From the NCBI GenBank assembly GCA_031270215.1, contig JAISYB010000055.1, positions 1 to 29,967 of the forward strand: a stretch of DNA of 29,967 nt, written 5' to 3'. This DNA comes from Streptococcaceae bacterium (GTDB taxonomy: Bacteria > Bacillota > Bacilli > Lactobacillales > Streptococcaceae). Positions 14,594 to 22,808 of this stretch are shown in pieces (position 1 is the stretch's first letter; every line of letters begins with the position of its first letter). The translations under genes and the position numbers were made by a program. The notes under the pieces are model-generated. The model ran no database searches. It worked only from the letters and a program-made list of their open reading frames with translations, and was not told the origin of the DNA.

Positions 14594-15652
14594 TCACTTT
14601 TGCGCTAGGTGATAGCCCGATTCTTTATTAAGCTGGAAGCGTCCTTTTAAGCCACGTGAGAGGTAAACTTTATCTGACTTAGTTACAAAAATCGCCTCCA
14701 AATCAGCCTGATGATTGATATAGCTCAAGCCTTCTTTTACACCAAGTGAATAGATAATCGTTGAGTACGCATCATCTGCCATTGAACTTTTCCCGACAAT
14801 CGTCACGCTTTGCAGGTCATTATCAAACGGATAGCCTGTCTTTGGATTGAGCAGATGGTGATAAATTTTCCCATCAACTTTCAAATATCTTTCGTAAATA
14901 CCGCTTGTTACTAGCGAAGTATCGCGGCCATCAACATATCCTAAAACAGTATTTCTTGCTTTATTAGGGTCTTGGATACCAACCGTCCATGCGCTTTTGT
15001 GATTTCCCTTTGGCGAATTACCAATGACGTAAACATTTCCGCCAAGATTGACGATTGCACTGCTAACCCCTTTACTTTTCAAAAGACGGACAACCTGATC
15101 GGTAATAAATCCTTTGGCTATTGCACCAGCGTCAATTTGCACCCCCGCTTTATTTAAATAAGCTGTCTGATTTTTACTATCTAGTATAAGCGTTTGGTAA
15201 TCAATCAACTCAAGCGCCTGATTAATCTCCTCTGACGTTGGCTTCTTGGCATCAGAAAACCCAATATGCCACAGCTGAGTTAAGGCACCGATTGTAATGT
15301 CAAACCCTCCCACATTCTCTGAGGCACTCTTGGCATACTCTAGTAGCTTCATGATATCTTCCGGAACCTTGACCGGCTTAATTCCTGCATTTTGGTTGAT
15401 TTCATCAAGAATTGAGCCAGATTTATTCACCGTAATTTCTGCATCGTAGCGCTTGATTAATTCAACCGCCTCTTTGAGTGCTGTTTTTTTGTTTGGATTG
15501 TAAACCTCAAGCTCAATATATGTTCCAAGTGCAAACAACTGCTCGCTATCAGGCTTGCTTAAAAAGCGCTCAGTATCCCTTGAAGAGCTGGTGCACGCTG
15601 TTGTAAGCAATAAAAAGATTAATCCTATTCCAAATAATAATTTCCTCCTCAT
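14594..15652 (-). CDS. apbE: FAD:protein FMN transferase, lipoprotein
   Basis: A 352-residue ApbE-family protein that attaches FMN to Ser/Thr of extracytoplasmic proteins. It has a lipoprotein signal with lipobox LTTAC (Cys20), so it is anchored outside the membrane. Family blocks: GGFDITIGALTQLW, GAIAKGFITDQV, VNLGGNVYVIG, HHLLNPKTGYP and the metal-binding MADDAYST. The ATG at 15652 has AAGGA 7 bases upstream; earlier in-frame TTG and ATG starts are less well placed. It is divergent from an Ndh2-like NADH dehydrogenase. In Listeria the homologous pair (FmnA and Ndh2) serves flavin-based extracellular electron transfer, and a similar role is inferred. Confidence 0.93.
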   Translation of the reverse strand: MRRKLLFGIGLIFLLLTTACTSSSRDTERFLSKPDSEQLFALGTYIELEVYNPNKKTALKEAVELIKRYDAEITVNKSGSILDEINQNAGIKPVKVPEDIMKLLEYAKSASENVGGFDITIGALTQLWHIGFSDAKKPTSEEINQALELIDYQTLILDSKNQTAYLNKAGVQIDAGAIAKGFITDQVVRLLKSKGVSSAIVNLGGNVYVIGNSPKGNHKSAWTVGIQDPNKARNTVLGYVDGRDTSLVTSGIYERYLKVDGKIYHHLLNPKTGYPFDNDLQSVTIVGKSSMADDAYSTIIYSLGVKEGLSYINHQADLEAIFVTKSDKVYLSRGLKGRFQLNKESGYHLAQK

Positions 15653-15727
15653 AGTCATTCCTTCCCACAAATTCCAATTTGTCTTATTATAACCTTTAAT
15701 CTAAAGATTTCCGAGAAAATAATTTAA

Positions 15728-15756
15728 TTGTGTTTCATTTTTGAAAAAGTTATACT
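15728..15756 (+). promoter_or_regulatory. Promoter of the NADH dehydrogenase gene
   Basis: TTGTGT (15728-15733) and TATACT (15751-15756) with 17-base spacing, 42 bases before the GTG start. Confidence 0.6.
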
Positions 15757-15798
15757 TAAAATAATCAGTTTACATTTTATATCAAAGGAGTTTTTATT

Positions 15799-17751
15799 GT
15801 GAGTAAAGAGAAAATAATCGTGATTGGTGCTGGTTTCGCAGGTCTTTCTGCGACCAGATACCTATCCAAAAAGCTAAAAGACGCAGAGATTACTTTAATC
15901 GATAAGCACAGCTACCATACCATGATGACACAATTACATGAGGTTGCTGCTGGGCGCGTTGATGCTGCTAATGCACAATACGACCTACAGCGCTTGCTGG
16001 GTCATCGGAAAAATGTTTCAATCGTTACCGATAAAGTGACCAATATTGACAAAGAAAATAAGCTCGTTTCAACAGAGCTTGGTAGCTATCCGTACGATTA
16101 CTTAATTGTATCTATCGGTGGTGAACCAAATGACTTCGGTATTCCCGGCGTTAAAGAAAATAGCTTTTCGTTATGGTCATACGAAGATGCAATAAAAATC
16201 AAGCGACATTTAGATATTACCGTTGAAAAAGCCGCAAGGGAAACAGACCCCGATAAGCGCAAAGCGCTCTTAACCTTCCTAGTTGCAGGTTCTGGCTTTA
16301 CCGGTATTGAGATGGTCGGTGAATTGATTGACTGGAAAGCTGTTGCCGCAAAAGAATATAAGCTAGATCCTGACGAGTTTACAATTGGTGTCGTTGAAAT
16401 GATGCCAACAATTCTTAATATGTTGCCACGCGCTGATGCTGATAAAGCATTACGCTATTTGGAAAAGAAAAATGTTCAAATTCTAACTAACCACGAAATC
16501 TCCTCAGTTGCTAGCGACTACGTGGAGATTAAAAATCAAGCGCCGATTGCATCTCACACACTCATCTGGACGACTGGTGTTCAAGGTAATACCGAAGCCA
16601 AGAGCTATGGTTTACAAGAAACTGAACGCGCTAATCGCTTAGTTGCTAATCAATATATGGAAGCTATTGGCTTTGAGGATAAAGGCATTTATGTCGCAGG
16701 AGATGTTTCCGCCTATACAGAAACAGACACAAATCGCCCAACGCCGCAAATCGTTCAAGCTGCCGAAGCTACCGGGCATACTGCGGCAGCAAATATTGTT
16801 GCCAAAATCAAGGGTGAAAAAAAACAGCCGTATCACGCAAACTATTCCGGATTCATGGTATCTATCGGCTCAAAATGGGGTGTCGCCCATGTAATGAACT
16901 TCTTACACCTCAGCGGCTTTTTAGCGATGATTATGAAGCATTTTATCTACATCATCTACACCCTGCAAATCAGGTCTGGCTATTACTTTTTCCAATATTT
17001 TAAAAATGAATTCTTTCATACCAAAAACGAACGCAATATCGGTCGAGGACATCTCTCAAGACTCGGCAACGTCCTTTGGAGTGTGCCACTGCGTGTTTTC
17101 TACGGCTCCGTTTGGCTGGTTGAAGCGAGCCATAAAATCGTAGGTAACGGTAGTTACCTAAACCCTTCAACTTGGTTTGGTAAAGGCTCATGGTTTACTA
17201 ATGAGGTCAAATTCCCATTTGAATGGTTGCACACTGCAGCAGTAACCACTGGTGCAAGCGAAGCTGCTGGTAAAGCTGCCGAAGTAACTACTGGAGCGAG
17301 CAGTGCAGCAGGTAGTGCAACAGAGGCTGCCGGAAAAACAGCGGAATTTGGTTTAAGCTACGCTTACGGTGTTGAACCAATGGCGGTATTTGATAAAATG
17401 CCAAAATTCTTAGAGCCAATCATGAAATTTATGATTCCAAACAAAGAAGTAGCATTGTTTATGCAAAAGTTCATGTCAATCGTTGAAATCCTAATCGCCT
17501 TGGCGCTCATCGCCGGTCTATTTACCTTTATCGCTAGTGCTGTCACCGCTGCTCTAACAGTGATGTTCTGTCTTTCAGGAATGTTCTATTGGGTCAACAT
17601 CTGGTTCATTTTTGTCGCAATTGCGCTGATGAATGGCTCCGGTCGGGCGCTAGGTCTAGATAAATGGGTGCAACCATGGATTCAAAAGCACTTAGGTAGA
17701 CGATGGTACGGTAAAGTAAGAGCCATCTACACCGGACGTAGTAAATCCTAG
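15799..17751 (+). CDS. Type II NADH dehydrogenase with C-terminal membrane domain (Ndh2/Ndh3-like)
   Basis: A 650-residue protein, much longer than ordinary NDH-2 (about 400). Residues 1-400 are the flavoenzyme: GAGFAGLSATRYL (FAD), VAGSGFTGIEMVGE (NADH), YVAGDVSAY and TPQIVQAAEATGHTAA. Two hydrophobic helices follow near 370-395, then a membrane region at about 420-450 and 550-630 resembling DoxX-type extensions. Between these lies an Ala/Gly/Thr-rich linker with a 14-residue tandem duplication (residues 482-509). The start is GTG, with AAAGGAG at 15784-15790. Such long forms work in menaquinone-linked extracellular electron transfer in Listeria and Enterococcus. The divergent apbE supports this, but eetA, eetB and pplA are not in the window. 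Confidence 0.88.
   Translation: MSKEKIIVIGAGFAGLSATRYLSKKLKDAEITLIDKHSYHTMMTQLHEVAAGRVDAANAQYDLQRLLGHRKNVSIVTDKVTNIDKENKLVSTELGSYPYDYLIVSIGGEPNDFGIPGVKENSFSLWSYEDAIKIKRHLDITVEKAARETDPDKRKALLTFLVAGSGFTGIEMVGELIDWKAVAAKEYKLDPDEFTIGVVEMMPTILNMLPRADADKALRYLEKKNVQILTNHEISSVASDYVEIKNQAPIASHTLIWTTGVQGNTEAKSYGLQETERANRLVANQYMEAIGFEDKGIYVAGDVSAYTETDTNRPTPQIVQAAEATGHTAAANIVAKIKGEKKQPYHANYSGFMVSIGSKWGVAHVMNFLHLSGFLAMIMKHFIYIIYTLQIRSGYYFFQYFKNEFFHTKNERNIGRGHLSRLGNVLWSVPLRVFYGSVWLVEASHKIVGNGSYLNPSTWFGKGSWFTNEVKFPFEWLHTAAVTTGASEAAGKAAEVTTGASSAAGSATEAAGKTAEFGLSYAYGVEPMAVFDKMPKFLEPIMKFMIPNKEVALFMQKFMSIVEILIALALIAGLFTFIASAVTAALTVMFCLSGMFYWVNIWFIFVAIALMNGSGRALGLDKWVQPWIQKHLGRRWYGKVRAIYTGRSKS
17242..17325 (+). 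repeat. Tandem 42-bp duplication inside the NADH dehydrogenase gene
   Basis: Two consecutive 14-codon units encode VTTGASEAAGKAAE and VTTGASSAAGSATE. The protein level match is 10 of 14; the codons differ, so the duplication is not recent. Confidence 0.8.
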
Positions 17752-17792
17752 TTTTAGATAATCTTATCCGCAGAAAGCCAGAATATTTGAAA

Positions 17793-17846
17793 TGCCCTTA
17801 TCAAAGTAGACAGATTTTCCAAATCTACTTTATAAGGGTATTTTAT
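17793..17846 (+). terminator. Terminator after the NADH dehydrogenase gene
   Basis: A long hairpin, TGCCCTTAT with ATAAGGGTA and an inner AAAGTAGA/TCTACTTT (17793-17840), is followed by TTTTAT. Confidence 0.75.
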
Positions 17847-17936
17847 ATTCTCTTAGTCTTAGATTATTATACGTGATATACGGCGCCTCTATTTTGGGTG
17901 CTTTTTGCCGATACTGTCCTCGTGAATCACGCCATT

Positions 17937-17968
17937 AAAAAAAGAGGCAAGAATTATGTCCCTGCCTC
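17937..17968 (-). terminator. Minus-strand terminator without an obvious gene
   Basis: GAGGCA (17944-17949) pairs with TGCCTC (17963-17968), and on the minus strand seven Ts follow (17943-17937). The interior reads GGGACATAA. No convincing minus-strand gene lies just upstream. Confidence 0.55.
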
Positions 17969-18085
17969 ACCTAGAAATTTCGATTAATTGTATCAAATTC
18001 GCCTGTAAATTTACAGCGCAAATCTTTTAAAAAATTCTTTTCCCAACGATTGCCACTTGCATTAAAATTTTTAGTGCATTCTTTG

Positions 18086-18114
18086 TTAGCATGTGCGGGG
18101 TTTAGTGTTATAAT
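18086..18114 (+). promoter_or_regulatory. Promoter of the YolD-like gene
   Basis: TTAGCA (18086-18091) lies 17 bases from a perfect TATAAT (18109-18114), which also carries the extended -10 TG (18106-18107). Confidence 0.65.
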
Positions 18115-18143
18115 CAATAAAAATAACGCTGGAGGGAAATGGC

Positions 18144-18464
18144 TTGAATAGCTTAAAATACGCACTTACCTATTGGCTGAAACGAATATTTCAAAACTTC
18201 ATCACCGAAACTGCTACAAAGGAAGCGACTATCCCTTTGTCTGAGGAAATTTTATCCAAAATTAAACTCGCTTTTGCCCAAAAAAGGATTATCGTTGTTA
18301 ATTACCAAAATGAAGACGGAGACTTAACAAGCATCAGCGGGAGAATTACGCGCTATGAGCTGGAAAGAAACCTGCTGATTCTCGAACCTTTTGAGCACCA
18401 AGCAGCAATTATCAAGCTCTCACAAATCAAAAAAATCAAGCTCTTACCTAAGCTAACACTCTAA
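18144..18464 (+). CDS. YolD-like small protein
   Basis: A 106-residue protein starting at TTG, chosen because GGAGG (18131-18135) is 8 bases upstream and the nearby ATG runs straight into a stop. The pattern after residue 32 (LSEEILSKIKLAFAQKR, then IIVVNYQNEDGD, a strand GRITRYE, and a final IIKLSQIKKIKLL) fits the helix-plus-small-barrel layout of YolD-like proteins, often linked to UV-damage or DNA polymerase V-type genes. No umuC/dinB partner is next to it, and the match is by pattern only. It converges on rsmI with only 2 bases between the stops and no terminator there. Confidence 0.5.
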   Translation: MNSLKYALTYWLKRIFQNFITETATKEATIPLSEEILSKIKLAFAQKRIIVVNYQNEDGDLTSISGRITRYELERNLLILEPFEHQAAIIKLSQIKKIKLLPKLTL

Positions 18465-18466
18465 GC

Positions 18467-19318
18467 TTAGCCATTGTGATATGCTTGATAAACTAGTTGC
18501 TTTTCCACTTGATTCATCTTAGAAATGCGCTTAATTGCCTCTTTTGATGTAAGTCCTACCGCCATCAATTCCTTTACTTGTTCCTTATAAGTCAAAGTAT
18601 TCTCAGGGACTTGTGCTTGCGTTGCACCGGAAATAATCAGCAGACACTCTCCTTTAATCGGCTGAGTTTCTATACTTGCCAAAATATCAGAGATTAATCC
18701 TCTCCGATATTCCTCATGCAGCTTTGTGACTTCCCTTGCCAAAACGGCAGCTCTGTCGCCGTAAATCTCTAGGAAAATTTCCAATGTTTTTGCAACACGA
18801 AATGGAGATTCATAAAAAATTTGTGTTTCCGGATAGTTCTTTTTTGTATCTAAAAAACGTCGTTGCAAGCCCGCTTTTCTTGGCAAAAATCCGTAAAATA
18901 CATACGGCTGAGCTGCCAAACCGCTCGCAACTAATGCTGTGATGCCAGCACTTGCCCCAGGTAGAGCAACGACATCAATATTCGATTCAATACAAGCGCT
19001 AACTAATAATTCACCTGGATCACTAATGCTCGGCATGCCTGCATCACTGACCTGTGCGATACTATGTCCATTTTGCAACAAATCAAGCAATACAGGTATC
19101 CGCTCTACTGCATTATGCTCATGAAAGCTGATTTGCTTTTTGGAAATTTCCAAATGCTTGAGTAATTTCCCTGTGTTTCTGGTATCCTCGCTTGCAATAT
19201 AATCCACAGCAGATAGAATCTCAATGGCTCGCAACGTAATATCTCCCAGATTGCCAATTGGTGTCGGCACTAGATATAACTTTGCATTCTCGTCTTTAAA
19301 GCTCTTTTGTATCTGCAC
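18467..19318 (-). CDS. rsmI: 16S rRNA (cytidine-1402-2'-O)-methyltransferase
   Basis: A 283-residue tetrapyrrole-methylase-fold enzyme that methylates C1402 in the ribosomal P site. Signature blocks: LYLVPTPIGNLGDIT, ASEDTRNTGKLL, FHEHN, VSDAGMPSISDPG, VALPGASAG and YESPFRV. The start is set at GTG 19318, since AAGGAG lies 6 bases upstream and the protein then begins MQIQKSF, as in relatives. An ATG 30 bases earlier is in frame but has no ribosome site. In many Firmicutes rsmI follows yabA immediately; here 278 bases separate them. Confidence 0.93.
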   Translation of the reverse strand: MQIQKSFKDENAKLYLVPTPIGNLGDITLRAIEILSAVDYIASEDTRNTGKLLKHLEISKKQISFHEHNAVERIPVLLDLLQNGHSIAQVSDAGMPSISDPGELLVSACIESNIDVVALPGASAGITALVASGLAAQPYVFYGFLPRKAGLQRRFLDTKKNYPETQIFYESPFRVAKTLEIFLEIYGDRAAVLAREVTKLHEEYRRGLISDILASIETQPIKGECLLIISGATQAQVPENTLTYKEQVKELMAVGLTSKEAIKRISKMNQVEKQLVYQAYHNG

Positions 19319-19596
19319 ATTACTCTCCTTATTAGCCAACTCTCTCATTCATTTAATCTATATTATCCTTAAAAAAGGCGAGACTCAGTGTTTAACAACG
19401 TAGCAATTAGGAATTGCAGGCAAAGACTTACCAATGCTCACAAATTTATCGCTTTCTAGGCAATGAAGTTGCCACTTTAGCAGCTTCCGGAAAGGCTAGC
19501 CGCAACCTGCCTTAGCGGATTTCCTTTAAGCATTGACTAATCGCACCATTTGCCCCCCAAGATTAAATCAAAGGCAAAGACTTATGTCCCCGCCAC
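19319..19596. other. Enlarged yabA-rsmI spacer with direct repeats
   Basis: No gene is recognisable here. A 12-bp direct repeat, GGCAAAGACTTA, occurs at 19419-19430 and 19573-19584 and brackets about 140 bases. The right copy forms part of the yabA terminator-like hairpin. No clear promoter for rsmI was found. Confidence 0.45.
19565..19594 (-). terminator. Terminator-like hairpin after yabA
   Basis: On the minus strand GGC-GGGGAC-ATAA-GTCTTT-GCC (19594-19573) forms a 9-bp stem with three G-T pairs, followed by TTTGATTT. The loop again contains GGGGACATAA, as in the hairpin at 17944-17968. Confidence 0.45.
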
Positions 19597-19938
19597 TTAA
19601 CTATATATCACACCCATGCAAAACATACACGGTTCATCATCAATTCGACGTTGTCCATAAAATTGGTTACAAATATGAAAGCCGTCCTCGTAAATATTCT
19701 CCAAGTTTAATCGAGATTTAGAAATTTTCTGTGTGCTACTTTTGACATGCTGCTCCTCGCCTGGCAGATTACTCAAATCATCTAAACGCTCACGCAGGCG
19801 CTCATTTTCAATACGTAATGTTGTATTTTCTTCAACAATCCTCGTCAACGCCAGCTTAGTGTCATTTAGCTCGCCTGTAATTAACGTCAATAAGCGCTCT
19901 AAATCATCAAAATTATCCACTAATTTTTTTCTATCCAC
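19597..19938 (-). CDS. yabA: Replication initiation control protein YabA
   Basis: A 113-residue protein that restrains DnaA by bridging it to the DNA polymerase sliding clamp. The N-terminal half is a long coiled coil (LVDNFDDLERLLTLITGEL onward). The C-terminus has the zinc-binding pattern His-x-Cys ... Cys-x-x-Cys (FHICNQF; CMFCMG). Start is GTG 19938 after AGGAGAGAGG. It is the last gene of the tmk-darA-holB-ricT-yabA cluster, 38 bases after ricT. Confidence 0.92.
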   Translation of the reverse strand: MDRKKLVDNFDDLERLLTLITGELNDTKLALTRIVEENTTLRIENERLRERLDDLSNLPGEEQHVKSSTQKISKSRLNLENIYEDGFHICNQFYGQRRIDDEPCMFCMGVIYS

Positions 19939-19976
19939 AATGCCTCTCTCCTACTCCACTTTGCTATCAGACATCT

Positions 19977-20780
19977 CTATTTGCTAAATTTTATCTCTTC
20001 CACATCATAATCAATTAAAGCAGGTGATTTTTCAAAACGCACTTTTACAATATTTTCTAAAATGCTTAAGCCTTCCGCACGACCAATGCCGTCCTCTGTT
20101 TCCACTTTTTGCCCCCAATCGGGAAATCGCCGCTTGGCTACTTCATAAAATTGATCTTCATACTGTAAGCAACAGAGCAGCCTGCCACATAAACCCGAAA
20201 TCTTTATTGGATTTAAAGATAAATTCTGATTTTTAGCCATCTTGATAGATACCGGCACAAAATCACCCAAGAAGCTTGAGCAGCAAAGCACTCGACCACA
20301 CGGCCCCAGCCCACCAATCGCCTTAGCTTCATCTCTTGGACCAACCTGTCTAAGTTCAATTCGCAAATGAAATTTTCCTGCCAATACCTTTAGCAATTCG
20401 CGAAAATCTACTCGACCCTCAGCCGTAAAGTAAACGACTAGACGCTCTCTATCTAAGGTATATTCTACTTCGAGCAATTTCATCCCTAAGCCTAGGTTTA
20501 CAATACATTTCATAACATCTTTTTTAATGCATTGTGCGTCCTTTATATTACGCTCATACGCTGCTTTTTGGCTATCAGTCGCTTTAGTAACTACTGACAG
20601 ATGATCCGGCAGGTCACTTTCAGACATCAAACGGTTCGCATAATAAACCTTACCCAACATTTTGCCGTTCTTCGTTTGGGCGATAATTAAATCGCCTACT
20701 TGATATTTTTCAGGCGCTTGAAAAAAATGGATTTCTCCCAAAGCTTTAAAGCGCACACCGATTACTTCTTTTTGTTTCAA
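19977..20780 (-). CDS. ricT: PSP1-domain protein RicT (YaaT)
   Basis: A 267-residue PSP1 C-terminal domain protein. In Bacillus subtilis RicT works with RicA and RicF, which influence RNase Y-dependent mRNA processing. The cysteine-rich core that binds iron-sulfur clusters in the Ric complex is present: GLGPCGRVLCCSSFLG and SGLCGRLLCCLQYE. The start is TTG at 20780, with GGAG 8 bases upstream at the end of holB. Only 4 bases separate it from holB. Confidence 0.92.
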   Translation of the reverse strand: MKQKEVIGVRFKALGEIHFFQAPEKYQVGDLIIAQTKNGKMLGKVYYANRLMSESDLPDHLSVVTKATDSQKAAYERNIKDAQCIKKDVMKCIVNLGLGMKLLEVEYTLDRERLVVYFTAEGRVDFRELLKVLAGKFHLRIELRQVGPRDEAKAIGGLGPCGRVLCCSSFLGDFVPVSIKMAKNQNLSLNPIKISGLCGRLLCCLQYEDQFYEVAKRRFPDWGQKVETEDGIGRAEGLSILENIVKVRFEKSPALIDYDVEEIKFSK

Positions 20781-20784
20781 ATCA

Positions 20785-21675
20785 TCATCTCCAAAGTGAT
20801 TGTAGGACTAAATATTCTAAACAGTTTTGAAAACTAACATTGGAGGCAAACATTTCCTCGATTTTAAAAAAGCTGCCTAGCGATAATCCGTTTTTAGTTA
20901 CCATCATCTTATTCTCAAGGTAAAATGCAACTATTTTCAAAGCAATTTTTTGCTTATCTTTATCATCAAATACTGCGACTAACTGCGCCGCTACATCAGC
21001 AAAGACTTCCGGCTTTCCGTTTGACAAATCATCTACCCATTGTTTGACTAAAGGCGCGCCTAATTTAAACCAGCTTGATTCATTTAAATGAGAGGCTAAG
21101 GTTAAATCATCGGTAATTCGTGCTAATAATTCTGCCCTTGTCGGTAAAATGTCCTGCTGCTTTAATTTTTCACACAAATAATCTTCGTTTTTCTCGAAAT
21201 GAAAAACCTGTGTTCGCGAACGAATTGTCGGTAAAACCTGCTTGATTTGATTGGTAATAAAAAACAAATACGTATCCATTTTCGGCTCTTCAATAAACTT
21301 CAACAGGGCATTTGCAGCGCCTTGACTTAGCGTTTCAACCGATTTGATGATAAATACTCGCTTTTGCCCTTCGATTCCTGTCTGATTCATCTCGCTTAGC
21401 ATCTCTCTAATCTGCTCCACTTTAATGGCTTGACCGATAGGCTCTATCACTCGAACATCAGCAAATGACTGCGTGGCAATCAACTGACAATTTCTACACT
21501 GACCGCAAGGAGCACACCCTTGGGGCTCTAAACAAAATTGACTTTGCGATAACCAAATCGCAAAATCAAAGCTTCCAAACAAACCGTCAAATAGATAGGC
21601 ATGAAATAATGCTTGATGATCTAGAATTTTGAGAAATCTTTTGTATAAAACCGGCTGTACTTCTGGTAAATTCAT
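20785..21675 (-). CDS. holB: DNA polymerase III subunit delta'
   Basis: A 296-residue clamp-loader subunit. It has the four-cysteine zinc module (CLEPQGCAPCGQCRNC, residues about 47-62) and the sensor-like block ANALLKFIEEPKMDTYLFF with IRSRTQVFHF. The Walker A region (FDGLFGSFDFA) is degenerate, as is normal for delta', which does not hydrolyse ATP. It begins directly after the darA stop and is part of the conserved cluster. Confidence 0.92.
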   Translation of the reverse strand: MNLPEVQPVLYKRFLKILDHQALFHAYLFDGLFGSFDFAIWLSQSQFCLEPQGCAPCGQCRNCQLIATQSFADVRVIEPIGQAIKVEQIREMLSEMNQTGIEGQKRVFIIKSVETLSQGAANALLKFIEEPKMDTYLFFITNQIKQVLPTIRSRTQVFHFEKNEDYLCEKLKQQDILPTRAELLARITDDLTLASHLNESSWFKLGAPLVKQWVDDLSNGKPEVFADVAAQLVAVFDDKDKQKIALKIVAFYLENKMMVTKNGLSLGSFFKIEEMFASNVSFQNCLEYLVLQSLWR

Positions 21676-22005
21676 TTAAAACCTCAAAAATTTTTCAATT
21701 GGTAAAACAAAAACAGTTGCACCGCCAACTTCAACCTCAATCGGATAAGAGGCTAGACCATCTAAGGATAAATCTAACGTAATCGGAGATTGGACATAAG
21801 TTTTTCTCGCTTTACTGGTTTCTTCAATAATTTTCAAGACCTCGTCAACACGCTCATCATCAATTCCGATAATAAATGTTGCATTCCCAGCTTTGAGAAA
21901 ACCGCCCGTTGAGGATAATTTTGTTGCTCGAACATTTTCATCAATCAAACGATTAGCCAAGCGATTGGCATCCTTATCCTGAACAATAGCTAAAATCATT
22001 TTCAT
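21676..22005 (-). CDS. darA: Cyclic di-AMP receptor DarA (PstA, YaaQ)
   Basis: A 109-residue PII-like signalling protein that binds cyclic di-AMP as a trimer. The length equals that of the Bacillus protein once the start is placed at ATG 22005, which has GGGAG 8 bases upstream (an ATG-like start 18 bases earlier is unsupported). Family stretches: MKMILAIVQDKDANRL, RATKLSSTGGFLKAGN and TFIIGIDDERVDEVL, then GGATVFVLPIEKF. It lies between tmk (20 bases away) and holB (adjacent). Confidence 0.95.
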   Translation of the reverse strand: MKMILAIVQDKDANRLANRLIDENVRATKLSSTGGFLKAGNATFIIGIDDERVDEVLKIIEETSKARKTYVQSPITLDLSLDGLASYPIEVEVGGATVFVLPIEKFLRF

Positions 22006-22025
22006 TACGCTAACTCCCTTCATTG

Positions 22026-22661
22026 CTAAAGATTATCCAACCTACTGGTAATAATCTCCAATGCCTCCTCAACTAGCTTCTCTGTTGGTTTAACTGCATC
22101 TATTTTGACAATTCGTTCCGGATATTTTTCCAAAACTTTCAAAAATCCATGCCGAACAAGCTGATGTGTGGCAAGAGATTCTAAATCAATGCGATTAATT
22201 TCATTCTTGCGCCCGCGCATAATTCTCTCTATTCCAGTTTCCACGTCCAAATCAAGCAATAAAGTTAAATCAGGCATTAAATTATCCGTTGCAAATTCAT
22301 TGAGCTGAGCAACAGCGTCAATCCCAAGCTTTCTTGCATTGCCCTGATAAGCTAGGGAGCTGTCGACATACCTATCTGCAACCACAAGCTTACCTGCCGC
22401 TAGAGCAGGCAATACTTTTTCGACCAAATGTTGCCTACGACTTGCTGCAAATAATAACGCCTCCGTCTTAGCGTCCATCTCCGTATGCGCAGGATCTAAG
22501 ATAATCTTTCGTATTTCCTCAGCAATCCGGACTCCCCCAGGCTCTCTGGTGGTCAGCACTTCTCTATCGCTAATCCTCTGAAGTTTAGGAACAAGCGCAT
22601 TTAGTAACGTTGTCTTTCCAGAGCCTTCAGGACCCTCAATTGAAATAAATATACCTTGCAT
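22026..22661 (-). CDS. tmk: Thymidylate kinase
   Basis: A 211-residue dTMP kinase for dTTP synthesis. It has the P-loop GPEGSGKTT near residue 10, TREPGGVRIAEEIR, the DR(Y/H) motif DRYVDSSLAYQG, and a lid region RIMRGRKNEINRID. The start is ATG 22661 behind GGGGAG; an upstream in-frame start would add seven unlikely residues. It is the first gene of the tmk-darA-holB-ricT-yabA operon. No strong promoter was seen, only a TAGAAT near 22699. Confidence 0.95.
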   Translation of the reverse strand: MQGIFISIEGPEGSGKTTLLNALVPKLQRISDREVLTTREPGGVRIAEEIRKIILDPAHTEMDAKTEALLFAASRRQHLVEKVLPALAAGKLVVADRYVDSSLAYQGNARKLGIDAVAQLNEFATDNLMPDLTLLLDLDVETGIERIMRGRKNEINRIDLESLATHQLVRHGFLKVLEKYPERIVKIDAVKPTEKLVEEALEIITSRLDNL

Positions 22662-22748
22662 TGTCCACTCCCCTAATCGCATTAAACATCTCCTCCCATT
22701 CTACTGCAAAATCCCAGAAAAATAAAGTTCTCGCTTCAATTTAACTAA

Positions 22749-22776
22749 TTGAAACCACTCATTTTAATGGTATAAT
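22749..22776 (+). promoter_or_regulatory. Promoter of the small membrane protein gene
   Basis: TTGAAA (22749-22754) and TATAAT (22771-22776) with 16-base spacing. Confidence 0.65.
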
Positions 22777-22808
22777 GAATACATTATTGAAAGTAAAGGA
22801 GTTTGTAT

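Noticed and set aside
17971..18165. Minus-strand 64-codon frame with a hydrophobic start, ending just above a minus-strand terminator
   Set aside because: It starts at GTG with no convincing ribosome site, overlaps the start of the YolD-like gene and its promoter, and has no recognisable family. The terminator may simply belong to a repeat family.
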